DNA from: Pseudomonadota bacterium
GTDB taxonomy: Bacteria; Pseudomonadota; Alphaproteobacteria; Rhizobiales; Kaistiaceae
Reading direction: 5' to 3'
Length of the DNA: 9,408 nucleotides
NCBI GenBank assembly: GCA_023391905.1
Contig: JAEWAD010000053.1
Coordinates: 1-9,408 of the forward strand
Positions 1 to 5,976 of the stretch are shown here, one piece after another (the stretch's first letter is position 1; each line of letters opens with the position of its first letter). The notes below the pieces were generated by a model. That model was not told where the DNA came from, searched no databases, and saw only the letters and a program-made list of their open reading frames with translations. Made by a program: the position numbers and the translations under genes.

Positions 1-75
1 GGTCGGAATCGAACCGACACTCCTTTCGGAACCGGATTTTGAGTCCGGCGCGTCTACCAGTTCCACCACGCCCGC
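1..75 (-). tRNA. tRNA-Leu (anticodon CAA), 3' end cut by window edge
   Basis: Read on the minus strand, this is a class II tRNA. It starts with the acceptor strand GCGGGCG at 75-69 and has an anticodon stem CCGGA/TCCGG around the seven-base loop CTCAAAA, which puts the anticodon CAA at plus positions 41-39. A variable arm TCC-GAAA-GGA follows, then the T arm GTCGG-TTCGATT-CCGAC. The long variable arm and the anticodon together identify a leucine tRNA that decodes UUG. The window starts one base into the 3' acceptor strand, so about six acceptor bases, the discriminator base and any encoded CCA lie outside. A candidate promoter is at 107-134, giving a leader of about 25 nt. Confidence 0.96.
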
Positions 76-79
76 AACG

Positions 80-98
80 CGCGGGTCCGAGGCCCGCG
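80..98 (-). other. Hairpin in the tRNA-Leu leader
   Basis: CGCGGG (80-85) and CCCGCG (93-98) are perfect inverted repeats with a 7-nt loop. They lie just upstream of the mature tRNA 5' end. If transcription starts near 100, the hairpin forms in the pre-tRNA leader next to the RNase P cleavage site. Six-base GC arms can occur by chance in DNA this GC-rich, so a function is unproven. Confidence 0.3.
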
Positions 99-106
99 AC
101 GGCGCG

Positions 107-134
107 ACTATAATCAGGCTCGCGGCAGAAGCAA
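107..134 (-). promoter_or_regulatory. Candidate sigma-70 promoter of tRNA-Leu
   Basis: On the minus strand, TTGCTT (134-129) and TATAGT (112-107) are separated by 16 nt. The -10 matches consensus at five of six positions and the -35 at only three. A G/C-rich stretch (CGCGCC) follows the -10, as is common at stable-RNA promoters under stringent control. The predicted start near position 100 would leave a 25-nt leader containing the hairpin at 80-98. The placement is inference from pattern and position. Confidence 0.45.
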
Positions 135-196
135 CGGCCGATTGCAGGAAGTTCCCAGCCGCGACACGCCGCCACCCCATGCGCATCGGCGCCGCA

Positions 197-226
197 TCGA
201 CACGGCCGAGGTCGCCGCGCTAAAAG
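197..226 (+). promoter_or_regulatory. Candidate dsbB promoter
   Basis: TCGACA (197-202, five of six matches to the -35 consensus) and TAAAAG (221-226, four of six matches to the -10) are 18 nt apart. The implied start near 233 gives a leader of about 22 nt before the dsbB ATG. A perfect TATAAT farther upstream (109-114) has no recognisable -35, so I prefer this site, with low certainty. Confidence 0.3.
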
Positions 227-254
227 CAGTCGCCCCGATCAAAGCGAGATCTCC

Positions 255-755
255 ATGGTCGACCGTTCCGCCTCCCGCCTGCCGCTCGCCCTCTTCAGCT
301 TCGTGATCGGCCTCGCGGCCATTCTCGGCGCCTGGGGCTTCCAGATCTTCGCCGGCTATGCCCCCTGCAAGCTCTGCCTCGAACAGCGCATTCCCTACTA
401 TCTCGGCCTGCCGGTCCTGCTGGTCGCCATCCTGCTGCTCGGCCTCCGCAAGTCGGAAGCCTTCGCGCGGCTTCTTCTCGTCCTCGTCGGGCTGATCTTC
501 CTGGCCGGCCTCGGCCTCGCCATCTACCACGCCGGCGCCGAATGGCAGTTCTGGCCCGGCCCGGCCGATTGCGGCGGCGGCGTCGCGACCACCAGCAATG
601 CCGGCGACCTGCTGGCGCAGATCGGCAAGACCCGCGTCGTCAGCTGCACGGAAGCGGCGCTGCGCGTGCTCGGGCTCTCCTTCGCCGGCTGGAACGCGCT
701 CGTCTCGGTCGTCATCGCGCTTGCCGCCTTCTGGGCGGCCTTCCGCAAGGCCTAG
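255..755 (+). CDS. dsbB: Disulfide bond formation protein B (DsbB)
   Basis: A 166-residue inner-membrane thiol oxidase that re-oxidises periplasmic DsbA and passes the electrons to quinone. Four hydrophobic segments can be seen, at about residues 9-33, 47-64, 70-92 and 143-163. The first cysteine pair is the family CxxC, C38-K-L-C41, followed by the typical E-Q-R at 43-45. The second pair, C106 and C131, sits in the periplasmic loop between the last two segments, so all four redox cysteines are present. Length is normal for the family. The ATG at 255 puts the first membrane segment right at the N-terminus, and only a weak purine-rich RBS (GCGAGA) precedes it. No dsbA is nearby. It ends 3 nt before the convergent methyltransferase gene, leaving no room for separate terminators. 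Confidence 0.93.
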   Translation: MVDRSASRLPLALFSFVIGLAAILGAWGFQIFAGYAPCKLCLEQRIPYYLGLPVLLVAILLLGLRKSEAFARLLLVLVGLIFLAGLGLAIYHAGAEWQFWPGPADCGGGVATTSNAGDLLAQIGKTRVVSCTEAALRVLGLSFAGWNALVSVVIALAAFWAAFRKA

Positions 756-758
756 GGC

Positions 759-1580
759 TCAGCCGGCGTCCTCGTCGGCCGCCGCCTCGACCAGCTGGTG
801 CAGCACGATGCCGCTGGTCGTCGCGACGTTGAGCGAATCGACGCCGGCGGCCATCGGAATGCTTACCGTCCGCGTGCGGGCAAGCACCGCCTCGTCGAGA
901 CCGGGTCCCTCCGTCCCGAGCAGCACGGCGACGCGGCGCGGGCGCTTCAGCTCGGCCAGACGAAACGCGCCCTGCGGGCTGAGCGCGACCGCCGTGAAAC
1001 CGTGCCGCGCGAGGAGATCGACGACATCCTCGCCGGGCGCGAGGCGGGCCTGCGGCAGGGTCAGCGTGTTGCCGACCGAGACGCGGATCGCCTTGCGATA
1101 GAACGGATCGCAGCAATGCGCGTCGAGCAGCACGGCATCGGCCCCGAAGGCGGCCGCGTTGCGGAAGATGCCGCCGAGATTGTCATGGTTCGAGATCCCC
1201 ATCAGCACGACGACCAGCGCCCGTCCGCCAATGCCGGCGAGCAGCTGATCCGCCGACGGCGGCGGCGCGCGATGGCCGAGGGCCAGGATGCCGCGATGGA
1301 TATGGAAGCCGACGATGCCGTCGAGCACGGCCTGGCTGGCGATATAGACCGGCACGTCGTCGGGCAGGAGGTCGGTGACAGGAGCGAGGCCGGCGGCGCG
1401 CTTTTCATCGATCAGCAGCGAGACCAGGCGATGGCGGGGCGACTGGACCAGCGTCTGCAGCACCACCTCGCCCTCGGCGATGAAGTGGTCGTCGCGGCCG
1501 ACGAGATCGCGCTCGCGAACGTCGCGATAACCGGAAATGCGCGGATCGGCGGGATCGGTGACGGGGAGGAAAAGCGGCAA
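759..1580 (-). CDS. TrmH/SpoU-family RNA 2'-O-ribose methyltransferase
   Basis: A 273-residue SPOUT-class methyltransferase that transfers a methyl group from S-adenosylmethionine to a ribose 2'-OH in rRNA or tRNA. The N-terminal part (about 10-115) resembles the substrate-binding region of the family. The knotted catalytic domain follows with all three motifs: motif 1 at 129-146 (N134, the catalytic arginine R140), motif 2 L-L-G-T-E-G-P-G-L at 220-228 (E224), and motif 3 at 240-257 (I-P-M then S-L-N-V-A, N251). The target nucleotide cannot be told, so neither rlmB nor trmH is assigned. The start is the TTG at 1580. No ATG or GTG gives a better fit and the RBS is weak, so the N-terminus is uncertain by a few residues. 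It lies 81 nt downstream of the HNH gene, with the palindromic repeat in between, and may share its transcript. Confidence 0.9.
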   Translation of the reverse strand: MPLFLPVTDPADPRISGYRDVRERDLVGRDDHFIAEGEVVLQTLVQSPRHRLVSLLIDEKRAAGLAPVTDLLPDDVPVYIASQAVLDGIVGFHIHRGILALGHRAPPPSADQLLAGIGGRALVVVLMGISNHDNLGGIFRNAAAFGADAVLLDAHCCDPFYRKAIRVSVGNTLTLPQARLAPGEDVVDLLARHGFTAVALSPQGAFRLAELKRPRRVAVLLGTEGPGLDEAVLARTRTVSIPMAAGVDSLNVATTSGIVLHQLVEAAADEDAG

Positions 1581-1615
1581 GAGCTCGACGGGGGCTGACG
1601 GATGTTTTGTTGGGT

Positions 1616-1665
1616 CGCGTTTTCTAGACGCGAACCGGTCCCCGCTTCGCTCGAAAACGCTCTAG
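1616..1665 (-). repeat. 50-bp palindromic intergenic repeat, Rhizobiales-type
   Basis: On the minus strand the element begins CTAGAGCGTTTTCGAGCGAA, passes through ACCGGTTCGCG and ends TCTAGAAAACGCG. The outer arms CGTTTTC and GAAAACG are perfect inverted repeats, and GCGAA pairs with TTCGC inside them, giving a nested hairpin. From memory, closely similar sequences recur many times between genes in Rhizobium, Agrobacterium and Mesorhizobium relatives; I cannot verify copy number here and only one copy is in this window. The TAG stop of the HNH gene (1664-1662) falls within its first bases. There is no T-run after the stem, so it is not a classical terminator, but it could stabilise or process the mRNA between the two minus-strand genes. 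Confidence 0.65.
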
Positions 1666-2219
1666 GGATCCAGTTCTGTATCCCAGTAGAGATAATCGAG
1701 CCAGCTGTCGTGCAGATAGTTGGGCGGAAACTGCCGGCCGTTGTTGTGCAGGTCGGACACGCTCGGCTGGTAGGGCTTCTGCCGCGGCCACATGCGGGCA
1801 TCGGCGGAGGTGAGGCTGCCCTTGCGCAGATTGCAGGGCGAGCAGGCGGCCACGACATTTTCCCACGTCGTCTGGCCGCCGCGTGCACGCGGGATGACGT
1901 GGTCGAAGGTCAGTTCCTCCCGCGACGTGCAGTACTGGCACTGGAAGCGATCGCGCAGGAAGACGTTGAAGCGCGTGAAGGCCGGATTGCGGGTCGGCGT
2001 CACATAGCTCTTCAGCGACACGACGCTGGGCAGCCGCATGCGGAAGGACGGGCTGCGGATGTCGACATCATATTCCGAGACGATGTTCACCCGGTCGAGG
2101 AAGACCGCCTTGATCGTGTCCTGCCAGGACCAGAGCGACAAGGGGTAGTAGCTCAGCGGCCGATAGTCGGCGTTGAGAACAAGGGCGGGATGTGCGCCGG
2201 GCGACACGGCTATCGTCAA
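1662..2219 (-). CDS. HNH endonuclease-fold protein
   Basis: A 185-residue protein with a C-terminal HNH nuclease domain. The zinc-knuckle cysteines are C94/C97 (Q-C-Q-Y-C) and C126/C129 (A-C-S-P-C-N). The core runs D106-H107-V-I-P, then N121 and N130, so the metal-binding and catalytic positions look intact. Residues 11-90 hold a conserved non-nuclease region (L-N-A-D-Y-R-P-L-S-Y-Y-P, then S-L-W-S-W-Q) that I recognise from single-copy housekeeping HNH proteins of alphaproteobacteria. Its biological role is not established to my knowledge; it is not part of a visible restriction system or intron. The TTG start at 2219 is chosen because AGAGGA (2234-2229) lies 9 nt upstream. The nearby ATG (2226) opens only a two-codon frame. 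Upstream on the same strand is the esterase, downstream the methyltransferase. Confidence 0.9.
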   Translation of the reverse strand: MTIAVSPGAHPALVLNADYRPLSYYPLSLWSWQDTIKAVFLDRVNIVSEYDVDIRSPSFRMRLPSVVSLKSYVTPTRNPAFTRFNVFLRDRFQCQYCTSREELTFDHVIPRARGGQTTWENVVAACSPCNLRKGSLTSADARMWPRQKPYQPSVSDLHNNGRQFPPNYLHDSWLDYLYWDTELDP

Positions 2220-2228
2220 GACATGGCT

Positions 2229-2234
2229 TCCTCT
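2229..2234 (-). promoter_or_regulatory. Shine-Dalgarno that fixes the HNH TTG start
   Basis: AGAGGA on the minus strand ends 9 nt before the TTG at 2219. It is only 2 nt from the ATG at 2226, which reads ATG-TCT-TGA and stops at once. The spacing therefore supports initiation at TTG. Confidence 0.5.
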
Positions 2235-2269
2235 GTTGAGACGCGCCGAAACCTCGAGATTGCCGAAAT

Positions 2270-2299
2270 AGTCTACAGGGTCTGTGTCATCCTTGTGAA
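2270..2299 (-). promoter_or_regulatory. Candidate promoter for the HNH gene
   Basis: On the minus strand TTCACA (2299-2294, five of six) and TAGACT (2275-2270, four of six) are 18 nt apart, placing a start about 45 nt before the TTG. It lies in the 114-nt gap after the esterase gene, in which I see no convincing terminator. A pattern match only. Confidence 0.28.
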
Positions 2300-2333
2300 G
2301 ACGATGGGACGGTGACGTTTCCGTGCGCGGCGA

Positions 2334-2990
2334 TCAGATCTCGGCTGTGGCAAAAATGCGCGCCAGGAAGCTGGCGCCGGCGGCGAGGCCCTGCGGGTCG
2401 ATGCCGTGACCAAGGCCCGGCCGCTCGATCGCCGCGACGGCGAAGCCGGCGTCGCGCAGCGCCTTCTCCGTTTCCTGGAGCGCCGCGATCGGGATCACCT
2501 CGTCGAGCGCGCCATGCACCAGGAGCACCGGCGGCCGGCTCTTCACCTCGGCGGCGAGCCGCTCCGGTCCGGCGATGCGGCCGGAATAGGCGACGATACC
2601 GGCCATTTCGCGCGGCCGGCGCGGACCGACCTGCAGCGCCATCATCGTGCCCTGGCTGAAGCCGACCAGCGCCAGATCGGCATCGGTCAGGCCCTGCCGC
2701 TCCAGTTCCGCGTCGAGGAAGGCGTCGAGCTTCGGCGCGGCGGCGGAGGCGCCTTGCCAGTATTCATGCGCGTCGCGCACGGTCAGCGGGAACCACTGCC
2801 GGCCCATCGGTGCCCAGTCGCACGGATCGGGCGCGTCGGGGGCGACGAAAGCGACGTTTGGAAATGCCGGGGCCCAATGCTTGCCGATATCGATCAGGTC
2901 GTGCCCGTCGGCGCCGACGCCATGCAGCAGGACGACCAGTTTCTTGGGCTTGCCGCCGGAAAGCGGAGCGAGGCGCGGACCATCGAGCAT
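2334..2990 (-). CDS. Alpha/beta hydrolase, phospholipase/carboxylesterase family
   Basis: A 218-residue cytoplasmic serine esterase of the carboxylesterase/acyl-protein thioesterase type. The oxyanion region L-L-H-G-V-G-A-D-G is at 21-29 and the nucleophile elbow G-F-S-Q-G at 110-114 (S112). The acid D163 lies in H-G-A-L-D and the histidine H195 in G-L-G-H-G, so the catalytic triad is complete. No signal peptide is visible. The true ester substrate cannot be read from the sequence. The frame stays open upstream to an ATG at 3089, but the ATG at 2990 is preferred: a GGGA lies 7 nt ahead of it, the protein then has normal family length, and the longer form would overlap gluQ and add an arginine-rich, non-conserved leader. 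It diverges from gluQ across 97 bp. Confidence 0.9.
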   Translation of the reverse strand: MLDGPRLAPLSGGKPKKLVVLLHGVGADGHDLIDIGKHWAPAFPNVAFVAPDAPDPCDWAPMGRQWFPLTVRDAHEYWQGASAAAPKLDAFLDAELERQGLTDADLALVGFSQGTMMALQVGPRRPREMAGIVAYSGRIAGPERLAAEVKSRPPVLLVHGALDEVIPIAALQETEKALRDAGFAVAAIERPGLGHGIDPQGLAAGASFLARIFATAEI

Positions 2991-3087
2991 GGAAAAATCC
3001 CAATTGCAGGCAGGCGGACGAATCTGGCGCATGCTAGCAAGGGTGGGCACTCTCCCGCCATCCCGCACGACGTCGCGCCGCCCCGCC

Positions 3088-3960
3088 ATGCCTTCGACCT
3101 TCCGCTTTGCCCCCAGCCCGAACGGCGAACTGCATCTCGGCCACGCCTACTCGGCGCTTCTGAACGGCGACCTCGCGCGCGAGAGCGGCGGGCGACTGCT
3201 GATCCGCATCGAGGACATCGACCAGACCCGCTGCCGACCGGAATTCGAGGCGGCGATCCTCGACGACCTCGCCTGGCTCGGGCTCGACTGGGAAAGGCCG
3301 GTGCGGCGGCAATCGGAGCATTTCGACGCCTATACGGCGGCGCTCGATCGATTGAAGGCGATGGACCTCGTCTATCCGAGCTTCCTGAGCCGCGCCGAGA
3401 TCAAGGCCGCGACGGCCGCTCCGGACTGGCCGCGCGATCCGGACGGGGCGCCGCTCTATCCGGCGCTCGACCGCGATCTCGATCCCGGCGAGGCGGCGCG
3501 GCGGATCGCCGGTGGCGCGCCCTTCGCCTGGCGGCTGAAGATGGACGCCGCGATCGCCCGCGCCGGATCGTTCGCCTTCAAGGAGCTGGGCCACGGTCCG
3601 AATGGCGAGACGGGGACGATCCCGGCCGATCCCGCCCGCTGGGGCGACGTCGTGCTGGCGCGCAAGGAGACGCCGACCAGCTACCATCTTTCGGTCGTCG
3701 TCGACGACGCGGACCAGGGCGTCACCCATGTCGTGCGCGGCGCGGACCTGTTTCATGCCACCGGCGTGCACCGCCTGCTGCAGACCCTGCTGGGCCTCCC
3801 CGCGCCTATCTATCGCCACCATGGCCTGATCCTCGACGCGACCGGTCGCAAGCTGTCGAAATCCGAGGGCTCGACCGGGCTGTCGGCGCTGCGTGCCGCC
3901 GGCGCGACGCCAGCGGATATCCGTCGAATGGTCGGCCTCCCGGAAGGCGGAGTTCCCTAG
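3088..3960 (+). CDS. gluQ: Glutamyl-Q tRNA(Asp) synthetase (GluQ-RS)
   Basis: A 290-residue paralogue of the glutamyl-tRNA synthetase catalytic domain. It activates glutamate and joins it to the queuosine at the wobble base of tRNA(Asp), without charging a tRNA 3' end. The class I signatures are present: F-A-P-S-P-N-G with H-L-G-H at 16-19, R-I-E-D-I-D at 40-45, and K-L-S-K-S at 255-259. There is no C-terminal anticodon-binding domain, as expected of GluQ-RS. The usual zinc site is missing: where the E. coli enzyme (YadB) has C-x-C, residues 96-102 read Y-P-S-F-L-S-R, and the only cysteine in the protein is C49. The ATG at 3088 fits family N-termini but has no Shine-Dalgarno; an in-frame ATG at 3031 would add 19 poorly conserved residues. 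Its TAG overlaps the stop of the convergent permease gene. Confidence 0.92.
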   Translation: MPSTFRFAPSPNGELHLGHAYSALLNGDLARESGGRLLIRIEDIDQTRCRPEFEAAILDDLAWLGLDWERPVRRQSEHFDAYTAALDRLKAMDLVYPSFLSRAEIKAATAAPDWPRDPDGAPLYPALDRDLDPGEAARRIAGGAPFAWRLKMDAAIARAGSFAFKELGHGPNGETGTIPADPARWGDVVLARKETPTSYHLSVVVDDADQGVTHVVRGADLFHATGVHRLLQTLLGLPAPIYRHHGLILDATGRKLSKSEGSTGLSALRAAGATPADIRRMVGLPEGGVP

Positions 3961-4907
3961 CCGACGCCCAGCACATAGAGCCAGATCGTCACCGTGAAGA
4001 GGCTGATCATGGTCGAGAGAGACACGGCGCTCGCCGTGCTGGCGACGCCCGCCTTGTAGTGGTTGGCGAGCAGATAGGCGTTGACGCCGCAGGGCATGGC
4101 GGCGAACACGACGCAGACACCGGCCCAGACCGGCGGCATCGGCAGGACCTGCACCAGCGCCAGCACGATCAGCGGATGCACGAGCAGCTTCAGCGTGCTG
4201 ATGACCAGCGAGGCGTTGATGTCGCCGGCGAAGCCGTAGCGGCGCAGCGCCAGCCCCATCGAGATCAGCGCGCAGGGCACCGACGAGGCGGCCAGCATGC
4301 GCACGACCTCGCCCGCCGGCCCGGATGGCTGGACACTGAAGATCTGGCCGATGGCGCCGGCATAGATGCCGATCAGGATCGGGTTGCGCGCCAGCGCCTT
4401 CGCGAGGCGCATCAGCGTGGCGCGCGAAATGCCGGTTTCCGAACCTTCCGCGAACAGCGTCGCCGCTGTCGTCATCACAGGCAGGTGGATCGCGATCAGC
4501 AGGAACAGCGGCACGGCGCCTTCGCTGCCGAAGGCGTTCAGGATGACCGGCACGCCGACGAAGACGGTGTTGGACTGGCCGCTGGCGAAGCCCTGCATGA
4601 CGGCCTCGACATGCGGCCGGCCGAAAATCCGCCGCGCGATCAGGAAGCCGATGCCGAACACGATGAAGGCGCCGGCGAAATAGGCGATCCAGTAGCCCCA
4701 GGGCTGGCCGCCCTCCGGCATCTTGGCCTCGGAAAGCGTCTTGAAGATCAGCACGGGCACGGCGATGCCGAACACATATTCCGACAGCCCGTCGGCGGCG
4801 CGGTCGCCGAGATGCTTGGTCCAGCCGGCGATGTAGCCGATCGTGATCATGCCGAAGATCGGCAGGACGATGAAGGCGATCTCGGCGAGACGGCCGATCA
4901 TCAGCAT
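3957..4907 (-). CDS. AEC (auxin efflux carrier)-family permease
   Basis: A 316-residue integral membrane transporter with about ten hydrophobic segments in two halves of five, separated by a hydrophilic stretch at about 153-172. Family features are N-T-V-F-V-G-V-P-V at 113-121, a conserved N-P at 175-176, P-C-A-L-I-S-M-G at 211-218 and P-C-G-V-N-A-Y at 272-278. Bacterial members include malonate (MdcF-like) and other organic-acid carriers; nothing here shows the substrate, and auxin export should not be assumed. The ATG at 4907 is chosen because GAGAGGA (4922-4916) ends 8 nt upstream. The frame continues open much farther up, but that part reads as non-conserved sequence. It diverges from the dehydrogenase across 211 bp. 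Confidence 0.9.
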   Translation of the reverse strand: MLMIGRLAEIAFIVLPIFGMITIGYIAGWTKHLGDRAADGLSEYVFGIAVPVLIFKTLSEAKMPEGGQPWGYWIAYFAGAFIVFGIGFLIARRIFGRPHVEAVMQGFASGQSNTVFVGVPVILNAFGSEGAVPLFLLIAIHLPVMTTAATLFAEGSETGISRATLMRLAKALARNPILIGIYAGAIGQIFSVQPSGPAGEVVRMLAASSVPCALISMGLALRRYGFAGDINASLVISTLKLLVHPLIVLALVQVLPMPPVWAGVCVVFAAMPCGVNAYLLANHYKAGVASTASAVSLSTMISLFTVTIWLYVLGVG

Positions 4908-4991
4908 GCGCCGCGTCCTCTCGGGACGAGCGCGAACAGGGTACGGCTGGGCATCAGGCGGGACCGGGAGATGGCGTGAAGAGGCCGGCCG

Positions 4992-5020
4992 ACAGTAGAA
5001 ATCCCGACCGGACGGGTCAA
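4992..5020 (-). promoter_or_regulatory. Candidate promoter for the AEC permease
   Basis: On the minus strand TTGACC (5020-5015, five of six) and TACTGT (4997-4992, three of six) are 17 nt apart. The implied leader is about 78 nt. The -35 box lies inside the inverted repeat CGGGTC-N9-GACCCG at 5013-5033, which could be an operator. Confidence 0.33.
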
Positions 5021-5033
5021 CCAGGCCGACCCG
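5013..5033. promoter_or_regulatory. Inverted repeat, possible operator in divergent region
   Basis: CGGGTC (5013-5018) and GACCCG (5028-5033) are perfect six-base arms around a 9-nt spacer. They overlap the candidate -35 of the permease promoter and lie about 20 nt upstream of the candidate -35 of the dehydrogenase promoter, so a bound regulator could affect both genes. No regulator gene is adjacent, and chance occurrence in GC-rich DNA is possible. Confidence 0.28.
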
Positions 5034-5053
5034 GTTGCCGGACGCATTGGCGC

Positions 5054-5081
5054 TTGGCTGGTCGCCCTCGCGCTCTATAGT
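5054..5081 (+). promoter_or_regulatory. Candidate promoter for the short-chain dehydrogenase gene
   Basis: TTGGCT (5054-5059, part of CTTGGC, close to the alphaproteobacterial CTTGAC) and TATAGT (5076-5081, five of six) are 16 nt apart. The start would lie near 5088, about 30 nt before the ATG at 5119. This is one of the two better promoter matches in the window. Confidence 0.48.
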
Positions 5082-5118
5082 CCGGACGCCGGCCCCCGCC
5101 CGAAACACAGGGAACAGA

Positions 5119-5949
5119 ATGAACACCCGATCGATCCTCATCACCGGCGCCTCCTCCGGCATCGGCCGCGACGCGGCGCTGACGCTGAAGGCGCGCGGAT
5201 GGCGCGTCTTCGCCACGGCGCGCAAGGCGGAGGACATCGAGGCGCTGCGGCAGACCGGCCTGGAAGCCCTGTTCCTCGACTATACCGACGAGGCGTCGAT
5301 CCATGCCTGCGCCGACGCCGTGCTCGCGGCGACCGGGGGCACGCTCGACGCGCTGTTCAACAATGGCGCCTATGGCCAGGTCGGCGCGGTCGAGGACCTG
5401 ACGACGGCCGTGCTCCGCCGGCAATTCGAAACCAATCTGTTCGGCTGGCACACGCTGACGCTGCGGCTGCTGCCGGCCATGCGGGCGCAGGGACATGGCC
5501 GGATCGTCCAGTGCTCGTCGATCCTCGGTTTCGTCGCCGGCAAGTATCGCGGCGCCTATGTCGCCTCGAAATACGCGCTGGAGGGCCTGACCGACACGCT
5601 GCGCATCGAGCTTTCCGGCAGCGGCATCACGGTCGCCCTGATCGAGCCGGGCCCGATCGCCACCCGCTTCACCCAGAACGCCCTCGCCAATTTTCGCGAA
5701 ACCGTCGACGTCGAGACGTCCGTCCATCGCGCGGACTATCAGGCGCAACTGGCCCGACTGACGGGCAGCCGACGGCCATCGCGCTTTAAGCTCGGGCCGG
5801 AGGCCGTCACGGCGGCGCTGCTGCACGCGCTCGAAAGCCCGCGGCCGCGGCTGCGCTACCGGGTGACCGTGCTGACCAAGGCGGCGGCGCTGATGACCCG
5901 CCTGCTCCCGGCGCGGTTGATGGACCGGCTGATCGCACGCAACTCTTGA
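5119..5949 (+). CDS. Short-chain dehydrogenase/reductase (classical SDR)
   Basis: A 276-residue NAD(P)-dependent oxidoreductase with a Rossmann fold. The nucleotide-binding T-G-A-S-S-G-I-G is at 9-16, and an acidic pair region L-D-Y-T-D at 53-57 contacts the adenine side. The strand-4 motif is N-N-G-A-Y-G at 81-86, with glycine where most relatives have alanine. The catalytic tetrad is N106, S134, Y147 and K151 (Y-V-A-S-K), and P-G at 178-179 follows. The basic residue R35 in A-T-A-R suggests NADP(H) preference, an inference. The C-terminal part (about 185-276) is the substrate-binding region, and the substrate is unknown. The ATG at 5119 has AGGGA about 5 nt upstream; longer frames back to 5035 lack such a site and add non-conserved residues. 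tspO follows after 62 nt. Confidence 0.92.
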   Translation: MNTRSILITGASSGIGRDAALTLKARGWRVFATARKAEDIEALRQTGLEALFLDYTDEASIHACADAVLAATGGTLDALFNNGAYGQVGAVEDLTTAVLRRQFETNLFGWHTLTLRLLPAMRAQGHGRIVQCSSILGFVAGKYRGAYVASKYALEGLTDTLRIELSGSGITVALIEPGPIATRFTQNALANFRETVDVETSVHRADYQAQLARLTGSRRPSRFKLGPEAVTAALLHALESPRPRLRYRVTVLTKAAALMTRLLPARLMDRLIARNS

Positions 5950-5976
5950 GCATCCGGAACCGGGGGCTCGGCCGCA

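Noticed and set aside
1..75. tRNA-Leu as an integration site for a genomic island.
   Set aside because: The region following its 5' end holds housekeeping genes and no integrase or direct repeat; the 3' end, where insertion normally occurs, lies outside the window.
179..197. ATGCG...CGCAT inverted repeat upstream of dsbB as an operator.
   Set aside because: Only five-base arms, in a stretch with several overlapping GC repeats; expected by chance.
1662..2219. HNH gene as part of a restriction, intron-homing or defence system.
   Set aside because: No methyltransferase specific for DNA, no specificity subunit, no intron or mobile boundaries; the neighbouring methyltransferase is of the RNA SPOUT class, and the HNH type is a common chromosomal single gene.
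1602..2315. A 237-codon plus-strand frame opposite the HNH gene.
   Set aside because: The minus strand encodes a recognisable HNH domain with all zinc ligands; the plus frame begins inside the palindromic repeat and has no homology I recognise.
3090..4907. Frames extending the esterase to 3089 and the permease to 5237.
   Set aside because: The extensions are not conserved in character, overlap divergent genes, and internal ATGs at 2990 and 4907 have properly spaced Shine-Dalgarno sequences.
2406..4979. A 857-codon open frame on the plus strand spanning the esterase, gluQ and permease regions.
   Set aside because: It covers three well-supported genes in other frames or strands, reads as Arg/Asp/His-rich low-complexity sequence with no domain, and arises because stops are rare in off-frames of GC-rich coding DNA.
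5948..5969. Imperfect hairpin (GAGC...CCGG...CCGG...GCTC) right after the dehydrogenase stop as a terminator.
   Set aside because: Mismatched stem, very small loop and no T-run; it would also cut off tspO, which has no clear promoter of its own.
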